This document shows, piece by piece, positions 17,407-25,880 of a stretch of 64,000 nt of DNA. The number at the start of each line of letters is the position of its first letter. Position 1 is the first letter of the stretch. Source of the DNA: Marinobacterium sediminicola (GTDB lineage: Bacteria; Pseudomonadota; Gammaproteobacteria; Pseudomonadales; Balneatricaceae); the NCBI RefSeq assembly GCF_022343685.1, contig NZ_CP092123.1, forward strand, positions 2,852,001 to 2,916,000, read 5' to 3'. Under the pieces are notes generated by a model. It was not told the DNA's origin. It did not search any database and saw only the letters and a list, made by a program, of their open reading frames with translations. The translations under genes were made by a program, and so were the position numbers.

Positions 17407-17407
17407 T
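17380..17407 (+). promoter_or_regulatory. possible sigma-70 promoter for nfsA
   Basis: A perfect TATAAT at 17402-17407 lies 31 bases before the nfsA start, with CTGACC 16 bases upstream as a poor -35. It overlaps the end of alkB. The -10 is convincing, the -35 is not. Confidence 0.35.
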
Positions 17408-17437
17408 CGCGCCAAGCACACCTTTACGGAGAACAGC

Positions 17438-18175
17438 ATGAACCCAACGATCGAACTGCTGAACGCACACCGTTCCATCCGCAAATTCACCGCAGAGCCG
17501 ATCGATCAGGCCACCGTGAACACGCTGATCAAGGCCGGTCAGTCAGCCGCCACCTCCAGCTTCATTCAGGCCTGCACGGTCATTCAGGTCAGCCCAGGCG
17601 AGCGCCGCGGAGCGCTGGCCGAGATGGCCGGCAACCAGGCCTATGTCGCTGAAGCGCCGGTCTTCCTGGTGTTCTGCGCCGACATGAAGCGCCATCAGCT
17701 GGCCTGTGGCATGCACGATGCCGAGATGAAATCCGGCTTCACCGAGCAGTTCCTGACCGCGTCACTGGACTGCGCGCTCTTTGCCCAGAACGTGATGGTG
17801 GCAGCCGAGTCTCTGGGACTGGGCGGTGTTTACATCGGCGGCCTGCGCAACCAGATCGAAGCGGTTGCCGATCTGCTGGAACTGCCGGAACTGGTCTATC
17901 CGGTCTTTGGCCTCTGCCTGGGTTACCCGGATCAGAATCCGGAAATCAAGCCGCGACTGCCGCTTGAGGTGGTGCTCAAGCAGGATCGCTATGATGACAG
18001 TCAGGATGCCGAGCACATCGCCGCCTACGACGCAGAGGTACGCGACTACTACCGCACCCGCACCGGGGGCAACAAGGAGATGACCTGGAGCGAGCAGATC
18101 TCCGGCATGCTGGTCAAGGAAGCCCGCCCGCACATGCTGCCGTTCCTGAACAAAAAAGGCTTTATCAAGCGCTGA
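17438..18175 (+). CDS. nfsA: NfsA-type oxygen-insensitive NADPH nitroreductase
   Basis: 245 aa FMN flavoprotein. HRSIRKF near residue 10 is the FMN-binding motif, AAESLGLGGVYIGGLRN the flavin loop and RPHMLPFLNKKGF the typical NfsA C-terminus. Family members reduce nitroaromatics, quinones and related electrophiles with two electrons from NADPH. ATG 17438 has ACGGAGA upstream and gives the right length; an in-frame ATG at 17399 overlaps alkB and is unlikely. Confidence 0.9.
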   Translation: MNPTIELLNAHRSIRKFTAEPIDQATVNTLIKAGQSAATSSFIQACTVIQVSPGERRGALAEMAGNQAYVAEAPVFLVFCADMKRHQLACGMHDAEMKSGFTEQFLTASLDCALFAQNVMVAAESLGLGGVYIGGLRNQIEAVADLLELPELVYPVFGLCLGYPDQNPEIKPRLPLEVVLKQDRYDDSQDAEHIAAYDAEVRDYYRTRTGGNKEMTWSEQISGMLVKEARPHMLPFLNKKGFIKR

Positions 18176-18280
18176 TCACCCGCGTTTGTGCATGGCCGCA
18201 GGCTGTCGTCTATGCTGAACAGGAGTGCTCCCTTGGCAGGTTTCAAGGGAGCGATCCGGTCCAGTGAGAGGAGCCACACC

Positions 18281-18604
18281 ATGCCCGACAGCCACATCGC
18301 CACCCTGCTCGATCAGCTGGAGAAACACTCGCAACGGCATGCCCATCAACAGACCGTCACCCTGCCGATCGACCGTGAGGACATGGTCCGGTTGCAGGCA
18401 CTGGCTGAAGTGTACGGCATGGATATCGTCGAGCTGACTCCAATTCTGCTGCATACCATCCTCACCGACATCGAGGCGCACATGCCCTACAAGCCCGGCA
18501 CCCGGGTGATTCGGGTTGAGGACGGTGATCCGGTTTATGAGGATATTGGTCCCATGCCTCGCTATCTGGAAGCCAAGCGCAAGCACGAAAAGGTCTGCGC
18601 CTGA
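18281..18604 (+). CDS. conserved hypothetical protein (family often mislabelled type 1 pili tip component)
   Basis: 107 aa, soluble, no signal peptide. LALAEVYGMD, LLHTILTDIEAHMPYKPGTRVI and DPVYEDIGPMPRYLEAKRKH (each within 20 residues) match a small conserved pseudomonad family that databases sometimes call a type 1 pili tip component, with no pilus evidence. The PYKPGTRVI...DPVYED pattern is the core. ATG 18281 follows GAGAGGAG at a good distance. It sits between nfsA and the COG0523 gene on the same strand. Confidence 0.7.
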   Translation: MPDSHIATLLDQLEKHSQRHAHQQTVTLPIDREDMVRLQALAEVYGMDIVELTPILLHTILTDIEAHMPYKPGTRVIRVEDGDPVYEDIGPMPRYLEAKRKHEKVCA

Positions 18605-18635
18605 CTTGCCAGTGATCCCCCCCTGGCCCACAATC

Positions 18636-18648
18636 GTTACCCTGTAAC
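18636..18648. promoter_or_regulatory. possible Zur-like operator
   Basis: GTTAC-CCT-GTAAC, extended to a looser GATGTTACAGGGTAACGAT on the minus strand, lies 18 bases before the COG0523 GTPase start. The TGTTAC/GTAAC half-sites resemble gammaproteobacterial Zur boxes. Assignment is by pattern only. Confidence 0.3.
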
Positions 18649-18666
18649 ATCAGGAGTACACAGAGT

Positions 18667-19683
18667 GTGAGCCAGGCGATCATCCAATCCGTTCCCACCA
18701 ACATCATCACCGGTTTTCTCGGCAGCGGTAAAACTACCGCCATCAACCACCTGCTCAAGCACAAGCCCGACGACGAACGCTGGGCGGTACTGGTGAACGA
18801 GTTCGGCCAGGTCGGAATCGATGGCAGCCTGATCGAACAACAGGACGGTATCGAAGTGAAAGAGCTGGCGGGCGGCTGCCTCTGCTGTGCTCTGGGTCCC
18901 AGCCTGCCAATCACTCTGGCCACATTGCTGCGCCGCTTTCGCCCCGACCGTTTGCTGATCGAACCCACAGGGCTCGGCCACCCGGCGCGCATCATCGATA
19001 CCCTGCAAAGCGAACAGTTCCGTAGCGTACTGACACTGCACAGCATCATCTGCCTGCTCGACCCTGGCGTACTGCTCCAACCCGAGACATTGCGCCACCC
19101 CAGCTTCATTGATCAGCTCAACCTGGCCGATATCATCGTGCTCAACCGCACCGACCTGGCCGATGAGGCCAATATCACCGAAGCACGCGAGCTGTCGGCC
19201 AACCTGTTTCCGCCCAAGACAGCGATCCATGCTACCACGCATGGCCAACTGGCCCGTGAATGGCTGGACCTGGATCACCAGATCCAGCGTCAGGCTCGTT
19301 ATCCACAGGCCCATGCCGCCACGCCAGCACGCCCCAACATTCTGGCACCGATAAACCCGCCCACAGTCGCCGAACCAAGCAAGCCTGTGCGCCAAAACGG
19401 CAGTCAGGGCGGCTACTACAGTTACGGCTGGATCTTTGCTGCCGAGGATCGTTTTGACTGGCAGGCCATTCAGCCCACGCTGGACACGATGGAAGGCATA
19501 TTAAGACTCAAGGCCGTACTCAGAATCGGCCATGCCTGGGTCAGCTATAACCGCAATGCCGGCCAGCAGGCCGACATTAACGAATCGGCCTGGCGGCGTG
19601 ATTCACGGCTGGAGATTCTGACCCGCCAACCATTGGCATATGAAATAATTGAGAAGACGTTAATCGCTTGCTTGATGGGTTGA
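18667..19683 (+). CDS. CobW/COG0523 family G3E GTPase (metallochaperone-like)
   Basis: 338 aa. P-loop GFLGSGKT at residues 16-23, the metal-binding GGCLCC (CXCC) near 70, switch EPTGLGHP, and NKxD-equivalent NRTD near 160, followed by the CobW C-terminal domain (from about 245). Members insert or traffic Zn, Co or other metals; Zur-controlled members (ZigA/YciC-like) supply zinc under starvation. The palindrome at 18636-18648 favours that group but does not prove it. GTG start with CAGGAG 11 bases upstream. There is no long His-rich region, so metal storage is unlikely. Confidence 0.85.
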   Translation: MSQAIIQSVPTNIITGFLGSGKTTAINHLLKHKPDDERWAVLVNEFGQVGIDGSLIEQQDGIEVKELAGGCLCCALGPSLPITLATLLRRFRPDRLLIEPTGLGHPARIIDTLQSEQFRSVLTLHSIICLLDPGVLLQPETLRHPSFIDQLNLADIIVLNRTDLADEANITEARELSANLFPPKTAIHATTHGQLAREWLDLDHQIQRQARYPQAHAATPARPNILAPINPPTVAEPSKPVRQNGSQGGYYSYGWIFAAEDRFDWQAIQPTLDTMEGILRLKAVLRIGHAWVSYNRNAGQQADINESAWRRDSRLEILTRQPLAYEIIEKTLIACLMG

Positions 19684-19700
19684 AAAGCGATCACGGGCTG

Positions 19701-21284
19701 TCATATCCCCTTCTTAATCTCCTCTACATTAATTCCCAGCCTTTTCAGCAAGCGGTTGAAATTGCCGGGATCGACGCCCAACTCTCGTGCCGCAGCAGTC
19801 CTGTTACAGGACTTTCTGCGCAGAACGGCTGTCACCAGATCAATTTGAAACAGGTCTGTTGCTTCCTTGAGGCTCTGCCCCCTTTTGGCACCAGGCTCTT
19901 CCACTGGTGTTGGACATGCCGCTCTGACAGCCCCCTGCAAATCAGCACTTCTGGGGAGTTCCAGCAATTCGGCGTCGAGAGTCAGCACCCTGCCAGACTG
20001 TTTCCTTAAAGCCGACAATCTGAGCACGGCCCGACTGATCAGGTGCTCCAGCTCACGTACATTTCCCGGCCAGCTGTACTCCAAGAGCGCTGAACAAGCG
20101 CTACGACCCAGACGCAGTGAGCCTAACCCCAACTTGCGGCGATTAAGCTCCAGAAAATGACCTGCCAGAAGCAAAACATCCCGCCCCCGCTCACGCAAAG
20201 GTGGTACCAGGACAGGGTAAACACTCAGCCGGTGGTATAAATCAGCTCTAAATCGACCCGCTACGACTTCCTGCTTTAAATTTCTGTTCGTTGCAGCAAT
20301 GATGCGCACATCTGCCCGATGATAACGGTCACTGCCAACCCGCTGAACTTCTCCTGTTTGCAACGCTCGTAACAACTTGGGCTGCATGCCCAAGGGTAAC
20401 TCCCCTATTTCATCCAGAAATAAAGAGCCTCCATCTGCAAGCTCAAACTTCCCGGCACGCGCTCCAGTCGCTCCCGAAAAAGCGCCTTTGGTATGACCGA
20501 AGAGCTCACTTTCAATCAGATTTTCCGGCAATGCTGCGCAGTTGACATAGACTAGAGGCGCTTCAGCACGCGACGAAGCCACATGGATATGGCGGGCCAC
20601 CAATTCCTTCCCAACACCGGTCTCCCCACTGATCAGTACCGACAAGTCGGATCCGGCGACCAGATCCAATTCTGCAATCAGTGACTTGATGACAGGACTT
20701 CCTCCTATCAACTCGCTACGCTTCACATCCTCCGACAGAAGTCTGGCCACCTCGTGTTCTTTTCGGACCTGCAACTCCAGGGACTGTATTAATCCAGCCA
20801 CCTTGATTGAAGCTTCTGCCAGGCGAATAAAGGCGCGAAGCTCCATTGGATCAATACTGTCGAATGCCCCAGGCTCAAGAGCATCAAGCGTTAATATTCC
20901 CCAAGGCTTGTCTTCGACATAGAGAGCAATGCCCATGCAGTCATGCACATGAAGCCTTGTATCAGGTGAGTCAACCAGGCCGTCATAAGGGTCTGGCAAT
21001 TCAGAATCGGCCTCAAACCGTATTGGCTCCCGGCTCAGAAGTATTCGTGCCAGTCGAGGATTGTCTTCGACCAGAAAAGTACGCCCCAATGTATCGTCCG
21101 AAAGACCGAAAGCAGCCAAAGGATGGAGTGCTGTACCGCGCAGCCTGAGCAGCGCCACAGCATCGCAGTGGAAATGACAATGTATGGATTCCAACAAACG
21201 CTGATAGCGGGTACCTGCAGGAATCTGGCGAGAGAGGTCTGATACAACCGATATCATCGAATCCGCCATAGCAAAAGAAGTCAT
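19701..21284 (-). CDS. norR: NO-responsive sigma-54 activator NorR (FhpR)
   Basis: 527 aa. GAF domain (about 15-165) that in NorR binds NO on non-haem iron; AAA+ domain (about 190-420) with Walker A GETGVGKE, the sigma-54 contact loop GAFSGA and Walker B GSLFLDEIGEL; Fis-type HTH at the C-terminus (NRTAAARELGVDPGNFNRLL). The loop reads GAFSGA where most bEBPs have GAFTGA. ATG 21284 has GAGG eight bases before it; the GTG at 21290 is too close. Divergent from hmp, whose promoter carries sigma-54 and NorR-type sites. Confidence 0.93.
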   Translation of the reverse strand: MTSFAMADSMISVVSDLSRQIPAGTRYQRLLESIHCHFHCDAVALLRLRGTALHPLAAFGLSDDTLGRTFLVEDNPRLARILLSREPIRFEADSELPDPYDGLVDSPDTRLHVHDCMGIALYVEDKPWGILTLDALEPGAFDSIDPMELRAFIRLAEASIKVAGLIQSLELQVRKEHEVARLLSEDVKRSELIGGSPVIKSLIAELDLVAGSDLSVLISGETGVGKELVARHIHVASSRAEAPLVYVNCAALPENLIESELFGHTKGAFSGATGARAGKFELADGGSLFLDEIGELPLGMQPKLLRALQTGEVQRVGSDRYHRADVRIIAATNRNLKQEVVAGRFRADLYHRLSVYPVLVPPLRERGRDVLLLAGHFLELNRRKLGLGSLRLGRSACSALLEYSWPGNVRELEHLISRAVLRLSALRKQSGRVLTLDAELLELPRSADLQGAVRAACPTPVEEPGAKRGQSLKEATDLFQIDLVTAVLRRKSCNRTAAARELGVDPGNFNRLLKRLGINVEEIKKGI

Positions 21285-21299
21285 TTCCACAACCTCATT

Positions 21300-21310
21300 G
21301 TTCTTTAAAC
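21300..21310. promoter_or_regulatory. NorR binding site 1 (GT-N7-AC)
   Basis: GTTCTTTAAAC fits the NorR consensus GT-N7-AC and sits within the near-palindrome ATTGTTCTTTAAACAAT, about 67 bases upstream of the sigma-54 promoter, a normal enhancer distance. Confidence 0.6.
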
Positions 21311-21323
21311 AATATTTTTAAAT

Positions 21324-21334
21324 GTCATAAAGAC
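21324..21334. promoter_or_regulatory. NorR binding site 2 (GT-N7-AC)
   Basis: GTCATAAAGAC, flanked as TGTCATAAAGACA, is a second GT-N7-AC match 24 bases from the first, i.e. about two helical turns. A weaker third copy, GTAAACAATAT at 21351-21361, lacks the final C. Confidence 0.6.
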
Positions 21335-21376
21335 AAAAAACCCTAAACATGTAAACAATATCAATCTTTTTAGTGT

Positions 21377-21392
21377 TGGCACAATTCCCGCA
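21377..21392 (+). promoter_or_regulatory. sigma-54 promoter of hmp
   Basis: TGGCACAATTCCCGCA carries the invariant GG and GC of -24/-12 promoters with 10 bases between them. Transcription would start near 21404, about 40 bases before the hmp ATG. Confidence 0.75.
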
Positions 21393-21443
21393 TATATGAC
21401 AGCAAACACTGATGGCTCTATGCCAGCCAACAAGGAGAAAACC

Positions 21444-22631
21444 ATGCTGTCCAATCAAACCCGGGAAATCATCGCCGCAACGCTACCTGCTGTGAAAGAG
21501 AATGCGCGCGCCATTACCGAGGTGTTCTACCCGCTCATGTTCAAGCGCTATCCTCAAGTTAAAGCCTACTTCAACCAGGCCCACCAGGCTCAAGGCACCC
21601 AACGTCAAGCCTTGGCTAATGCAGTGGTCGCTTACGCCAGCAATTTGGATCGACTGGAATTACTGGGTGATGCAGTGTCACTCATCGTCCACAAGCACGC
21701 TTCGCTGAACATTCTGCCTGAGCACTACCCCATTGTTGGCGAATGCTTGCTGGCAGCGATTAAAGAGGTATTCGGTGATGTCGCCACGGATGAGGTATTG
21801 AACGCATGGGGAGAGGCTTACCAACAACTGGCCGATATCCTGATCACGGCTGAAGAAGGTGTTTATCGCAATAATGAAAAGAAATCAGGCGGCTGGCGGG
21901 GAGAGCGTGAATTTCGCCTGGTGCGCAAAGTACGCGAGAGCGAGGTTATCACGTCTTTTTACTTTGCACCCACGGACGACCAGCCTGTTGCCGAATTTCA
22001 GCCGGGACAGTTCACAACTCTTATTCTTGAAATCGATGGTGAGACCACCCGACGCAACTATTCACTATCCGATAGCCCCAACAATCCTCACTACAGGATC
22101 AGCGTTAAACGCGAACCTAACGGCAGGGTCTCCAATTATCTCCATGACAAGTTTAAGGAAGGCGAGACAGTCAGACTTACACCGCCCTGCGGGGATTTTA
22201 TTCTGACAAAAAGTGAGCGCCCTCTGGTGCTTCTGACCGGCGGCGTTGGCATCACCCCCACAATCAGTATGCTGCACTCTGCATTAGCATCCGGACGCGA
22301 AGTACATTTCGCTCATGGCGCTCTGAATAGTTCAACCCATGCCTTCAAGGCGACAGTCGACCAGCTGGCATCAGAGCACGAGAATTTGCATGTCAGCTAC
22401 TGTTACAGTGAGCCACTACCTGAAGACAAGGATATACCCACGGGCTTCTTTGACCGTATGCGCCTTGAATCCCTTATCCCGCTGGATAAAAGTCCCGACG
22501 TCTATTTTCTCGGTCCAAAGGCGTTCATGCAGAACTGCTACCGGGACCTCAAAGCCCTGAATATTCCTGAAGAGCAAATCCGCTATGAGTTCTTTGGGCC
22601 GCTTGAAGCTCTTGAAGAGACCGCCGTATAA
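21444..22631 (+). CDS. hmp: flavohaemoprotein (nitric oxide dioxygenase)
   Basis: 395 aa, standard length. Globin domain (1-140) with proximal His in IVHKHASL, FAD domain with RRNYSLSD near residue 205, and NAD domain with TGGVGITPT near 268 and FFGPLE at the C-terminus. Converts NO plus O2 to nitrate using NADH. ATG 21444 follows AAGGAGA; upstream in-frame ATGs lie within the promoter. Control by the divergent NorR and sigma-54 is strongly suggested by the sites in the shared 159-base gap. Confidence 0.96.
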   Translation: MLSNQTREIIAATLPAVKENARAITEVFYPLMFKRYPQVKAYFNQAHQAQGTQRQALANAVVAYASNLDRLELLGDAVSLIVHKHASLNILPEHYPIVGECLLAAIKEVFGDVATDEVLNAWGEAYQQLADILITAEEGVYRNNEKKSGGWRGEREFRLVRKVRESEVITSFYFAPTDDQPVAEFQPGQFTTLILEIDGETTRRNYSLSDSPNNPHYRISVKREPNGRVSNYLHDKFKEGETVRLTPPCGDFILTKSERPLVLLTGGVGITPTISMLHSALASGREVHFAHGALNSSTHAFKATVDQLASEHENLHVSYCYSEPLPEDKDIPTGFFDRMRLESLIPLDKSPDVYFLGPKAFMQNCYRDLKALNIPEEQIRYEFFGPLEALEETAV

Positions 22632-22721
22632 GTTTTGACAACCGCCATCAGGAAGGTCTCCGTCACTGGACGACTTTCACACAACTGTGGCGGGGGACAG
22701 CCAAAGCAAACACGTTCAACG

Positions 22722-22750
22722 AAAAAGCAGCCGATAACGGCTGCTTTTTT
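22722..22750. terminator. bidirectional intrinsic terminator between hmp and dctM
   Basis: AAAAAGCAGCC-GATAA-CGGCTGCTTTTTT: seven-base GC stem with A and T tracts on both sides, so it can end the hmp transcript and, on the other strand, the TRAP operon. Confidence 0.9.
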
Positions 22751-22781
22751 ATCCCTGTTACAGGCTGGATCAACCTATCCC

Positions 22782-24140
22782 CTACTCTGTCATCCCCGGT
22801 AGCCAGAGCACGATGGACGGGAAGAGGATGCAGAGCACCAATCCTGCCAGCTGCAGCAATACGAAGGGAATGATCGACTTGTAGATGGTACCGATACTGA
22901 CACCGCCCTGAGTGATCCCTTTCAGATAGAAAAGTGCATAGCCGAAAGGTGGCGTCAGGAAACTGGTCTGCAGGTTTATGGCTACCAGGATGGCAAACCA
23001 GACCATCACCGCCTCGCCTTGAAGGATGCCACCGAAGTCCAGATCGCCCACCACCGGCAACAGCAGCGGCAGGATGACGAAGCTGATTTCGATCCACTCA
23101 AGGAAGAAGCCCAGCAGAAAGATCAGTCCCATCAGCAACAGCAGCAGGCCATAGGGGCCAAGGCCGGTACCGGTGATCAGCTCTTCGATCATGTCCGCGC
23201 CACCCAGGCGCTTGAACACCACGCTGAAACAGGTCGCGCCGACCACCACGAACAGGATCATCGCCGAGGTTTTGGAGGTGGATCGGCAGACATCACGCAG
23301 AGCCTGCACATTCAATTGACGCAGGAACAGCGCCAGCAGCATGGCCCCGGCCGCCCCGATTGCCGCCGCTTCGGTCGGCGTGGCAATACCTGCCATGATC
23401 GAGCCCAGTACCGCCACAATCAGCACCACCGGCCCCAACAGATCACGCAGCAAGGCGACTGCCAGAGGTATCTGCGGCTCTGCGGTTTCAGGGGCATTCC
23501 CTTCCTTCGCCAGCGGCGCCCATTCCGGTTTCAGCCAGGCGGCGATCAGCAGATAAAGGGTATAGAGACCGCCGAGCATCAGCCCGGGAATCAGCGCCGC
23601 CTTGAACAGGTCACCCACCGAGATCTGCATGATCGAACCCATCAGCACCAGCATGATAGATGGCGGGATCAGAATCCCCAGAGTGCCGGATGCCGCGACG
23701 ACCCCATAAGCCATCTCGGGCTTGTAGCCCTGCTTGAGCATCACGGGCAGTGCCAGCAGGCCCAGCATCACCACCGAAGCACCGATAATGCCGGTACTGG
23801 CCGCCATGACCACACCGAGCAGTGCCACCGATACCGCCAGACCACCACGGACATTGCCGAACAGACGCTGCAGGGTCAACAAAAGGTTTTTGGCGACACC
23901 GGAGCGCTCCAGCATCAGCCCCATGAAGACGAACAGCGGAATGGCGATCAAGAGCCAGTTCTCGATCACCCCGCCGAAAATGCGTGACGCGACCGTGCCC
24001 AGAAACGGCAGCGGTATGTCACCGATAAACGCAAACAGTATACCCAGGCCACCGAGCAGAAACGCCACCGGATAGCCGCTGAAAATCCCTATCAACAGGG
24101 CCACGACCATCGCAATGGCCAGTCCATATTCATCCAGCAT
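22782..24140 (-). CDS. dctM: TRAP transporter large permease (DctM)
   Basis: 452 aa with about 12-13 membrane segments, the ion-coupled transport subunit of a tripartite ATP-independent periplasmic system. GILIPPSIMLVLMG and GIATPTEAAAIGA are signature DctM motifs. It is the last gene of dctP-dctQ-dctM and overlaps dctQ by 11 bases. The large size and the binding protein type place it in the mannitol/2-oxoacid/chloroaromatic-like cluster rather than the C4-dicarboxylate group; the substrate is unknown. Confidence 0.93.
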   Translation of the reverse strand: MLDEYGLAIAMVVALLIGIFSGYPVAFLLGGLGILFAFIGDIPLPFLGTVASRIFGGVIENWLLIAIPLFVFMGLMLERSGVAKNLLLTLQRLFGNVRGGLAVSVALLGVVMAASTGIIGASVVMLGLLALPVMLKQGYKPEMAYGVVAASGTLGILIPPSIMLVLMGSIMQISVGDLFKAALIPGLMLGGLYTLYLLIAAWLKPEWAPLAKEGNAPETAEPQIPLAVALLRDLLGPVVLIVAVLGSIMAGIATPTEAAAIGAAGAMLLALFLRQLNVQALRDVCRSTSKTSAMILFVVVGATCFSVVFKRLGGADMIEELITGTGLGPYGLLLLLMGLIFLLGFFLEWIEISFVILPLLLPVVGDLDFGGILQGEAVMVWFAILVAINLQTSFLTPPFGYALFYLKGITQGGVSIGTIYKSIIPFVLLQLAGLVLCILFPSIVLWLPGMTE

Positions 24141-24780
24141 CCGAGCTCTCCTCTACATCACGTGCCGGATCCAGTATGCGCGACAGGCGATCGAACACTT
24201 GCCCCAGCGCGCCCAATGCCAGCAGCAGCAGCCCTGCCGGCAATGCTCCCTTGATCAGAAAACGGTCGGTCAGGCCGCCGTAGTTGGATTGCTCTCCCGA
24301 AACATAGGACATCTGCACCATGTGCTTGGACAGCCAGGCGATCAGTACACAGAACGGAATCAGCAACACCAGATGACCGATGATTTCGACCCAGTGTCGG
24401 GTCGCGGGCGACATGCGATGGTGCAGCATGTCGACCCGCACATGCATGTTGGCATGCATGGCATAGCTGGCCCCGATCAGGGTCAGCAGGCCGAAAAGAT
24501 GCCACTGCAGCTCGGTCACCGTGTTGATGGTAATCGCCTTGCCCAGCAGCAGGACCTTTTCTTCCCAGCGCACCAGCTCATTGATGCCCAGCGCATTCAT
24601 CAGCACCGTAGCCAGAACCGCCAGCATGACGCCCAGCACCAGCCAGCTGCTGATCCGACCAAGCCAGCGGCCTAGCCCGATCAACGGGCAGGCCAGGCAG
24701 GCGCACCAGCGGGCGCCAGTCTGGCGCCAGCCGGGCAGCTGTGGATTAACGCGGAGTTGCTTGCAGCTCATACCACTCAT
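24130..24780 (-). CDS. dctQ: TRAP transporter small permease (DctQ)
   Basis: Up to 216 aa with four membrane segments after a Cys- and Arg-containing N-terminal stretch of about 40 residues. WEEKVLLLGKAITINTV and HVRVDMLHHRMSP are the DctQ hallmarks. The start lies within dctP: ATG 24780, or ATG 24771 which has GGTGGA eight bases upstream. Either gives a 26-35 base overlap, consistent with translational coupling. It partners with DctM in the inner membrane. Confidence 0.85.
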   Translation of the reverse strand: MSGMSCKQLRVNPQLPGWRQTGARWCACLACPLIGLGRWLGRISSWLVLGVMLAVLATVLMNALGINELVRWEEKVLLLGKAITINTVTELQWHLFGLLTLIGASYAMHANMHVRVDMLHHRMSPATRHWVEIIGHLVLLIPFCVLIAWLSKHMVQMSYVSGEQSNYGGLTDRFLIKGALPAGLLLLALGALGQVFDRLSRILDPARDVEESSDAG

Positions 24781-25795
24781 CCACCAGTTTGCTGTGTTCC
24801 ATCAGCGATTCGTACGCTTTCTTGAACAGAGGATTGTTCTTCATCTCCTCTTCACGTACTTCATCCCAGCCCTTGCGTAGCTCAGCCAGCACCGGTTCCG
24901 GGAAGCGTTTTACTTCAACGCCCTTCTCTTCCAGCTTGCGGATCACACGGATCTGCTCGGCCGGCGCTTCTGACATGGCCCACTGCAGGGTGGCACGACA
25001 GGCGGTTTCGAACTTGGCCTTGGTGTTATCGTCATACTCGTTCCAGACATCCTTGTTGATGATGAACGAGAACCAGCTGGCTGACTGGTGCCAACCCGGG
25101 AAGTAGTAGTACTTGGTCACATCCTCGAAGCCCATGATCTGGTCAACCTGAGGTACTGAGAACTCAGTAGCGTCGATACGACCACGCTCCAGCGCCAGAT
25201 AGATCTCGCCACCCGGAATCAGCTGGGTAGAGGCACCATACTTGTTCAGCACCTTGGCACCGAGGCCGGAGATACGCATCCGCAGACCTTCGAAGTCTTT
25301 GATGTCCTTGATCTCCTTGTTGTACCAGCCACCGGTTTCCTGCGGCGAGATAAAGCACGGCAGCACCTTCACGTTGTACTGGTCGTAGGCACTCTGCAGA
25401 ATTTCGGTACCTTCGCCGGACCACATCCAGGACATGAACGCTTCAGGGGTCGGACCAAAGGGCAGCGCACCGTAAAGGTTGGTCACGGGCACGGTACCTG
25501 CCCAGTAGCCGATCCAGTCCCAGCCTGCCGGCACTGCACCGGAAGACACCGCATTGAAGACCTCAAACGCCGGTACCAGGTCGCCCGGGTTGTGCACCTT
25601 CAGCTTTACCTTACCGTCGGTGACGGTTTCCAGTTCCTGAGCAAAACGCACGGCACCTTCGCCGATGAACAGGTTGGTGTTGAAGGTGTTGGCCACGTCC
25701 AGTTTGGACGGCCCTGCCGCATGCAGGGTGGTGGACAGTGCCAGTGCAGCGGCACCGGCGCCCAGGGCGGTGGTAATACGAGAGAACTGACTCAT
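24746..25795 (-). CDS. dctP: TRAP transporter solute-binding protein (DctP family)
   Basis: 349 aa with a signal peptide cleaved after LHA-A (about residue 27). Periplasmic. DLVPAFEVFNAVSSGAV, FEGLRMRISGLGAKVLNKYG (20 residues) and IPGGEIYLALERGRIDATEFS contain the ligand-binding arginine and the conserved TRAP motifs of the 2-oxoacid/mannitol-like subgroup. First gene of the TRAP operon, downstream of mmsA on the same strand. The 85-base gap from mmsA has no clear terminator, so mmsA may be co-transcribed. Confidence 0.92.
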   Translation of the reverse strand: MSQFSRITTALGAGAAALALSTTLHAAGPSKLDVANTFNTNLFIGEGAVRFAQELETVTDGKVKLKVHNPGDLVPAFEVFNAVSSGAVPAGWDWIGYWAGTVPVTNLYGALPFGPTPEAFMSWMWSGEGTEILQSAYDQYNVKVLPCFISPQETGGWYNKEIKDIKDFEGLRMRISGLGAKVLNKYGASTQLIPGGEIYLALERGRIDATEFSVPQVDQIMGFEDVTKYYYFPGWHQSASWFSFIINKDVWNEYDDNTKAKFETACRATLQWAMSEAPAEQIRVIRKLEEKGVEVKRFPEPVLAELRKGWDEVREEEMKNNPLFKKAYESLMEHSKLVDEWYELQATPR

Positions 25796-25880
25796 GATTT
25801 CACTTCCTTTTGTTGTTATTGCGGGTGAAAACAGAATGCAGCGGCGCGGCCCACAGGGAGGGGCCGCGCCGGAGATAATC

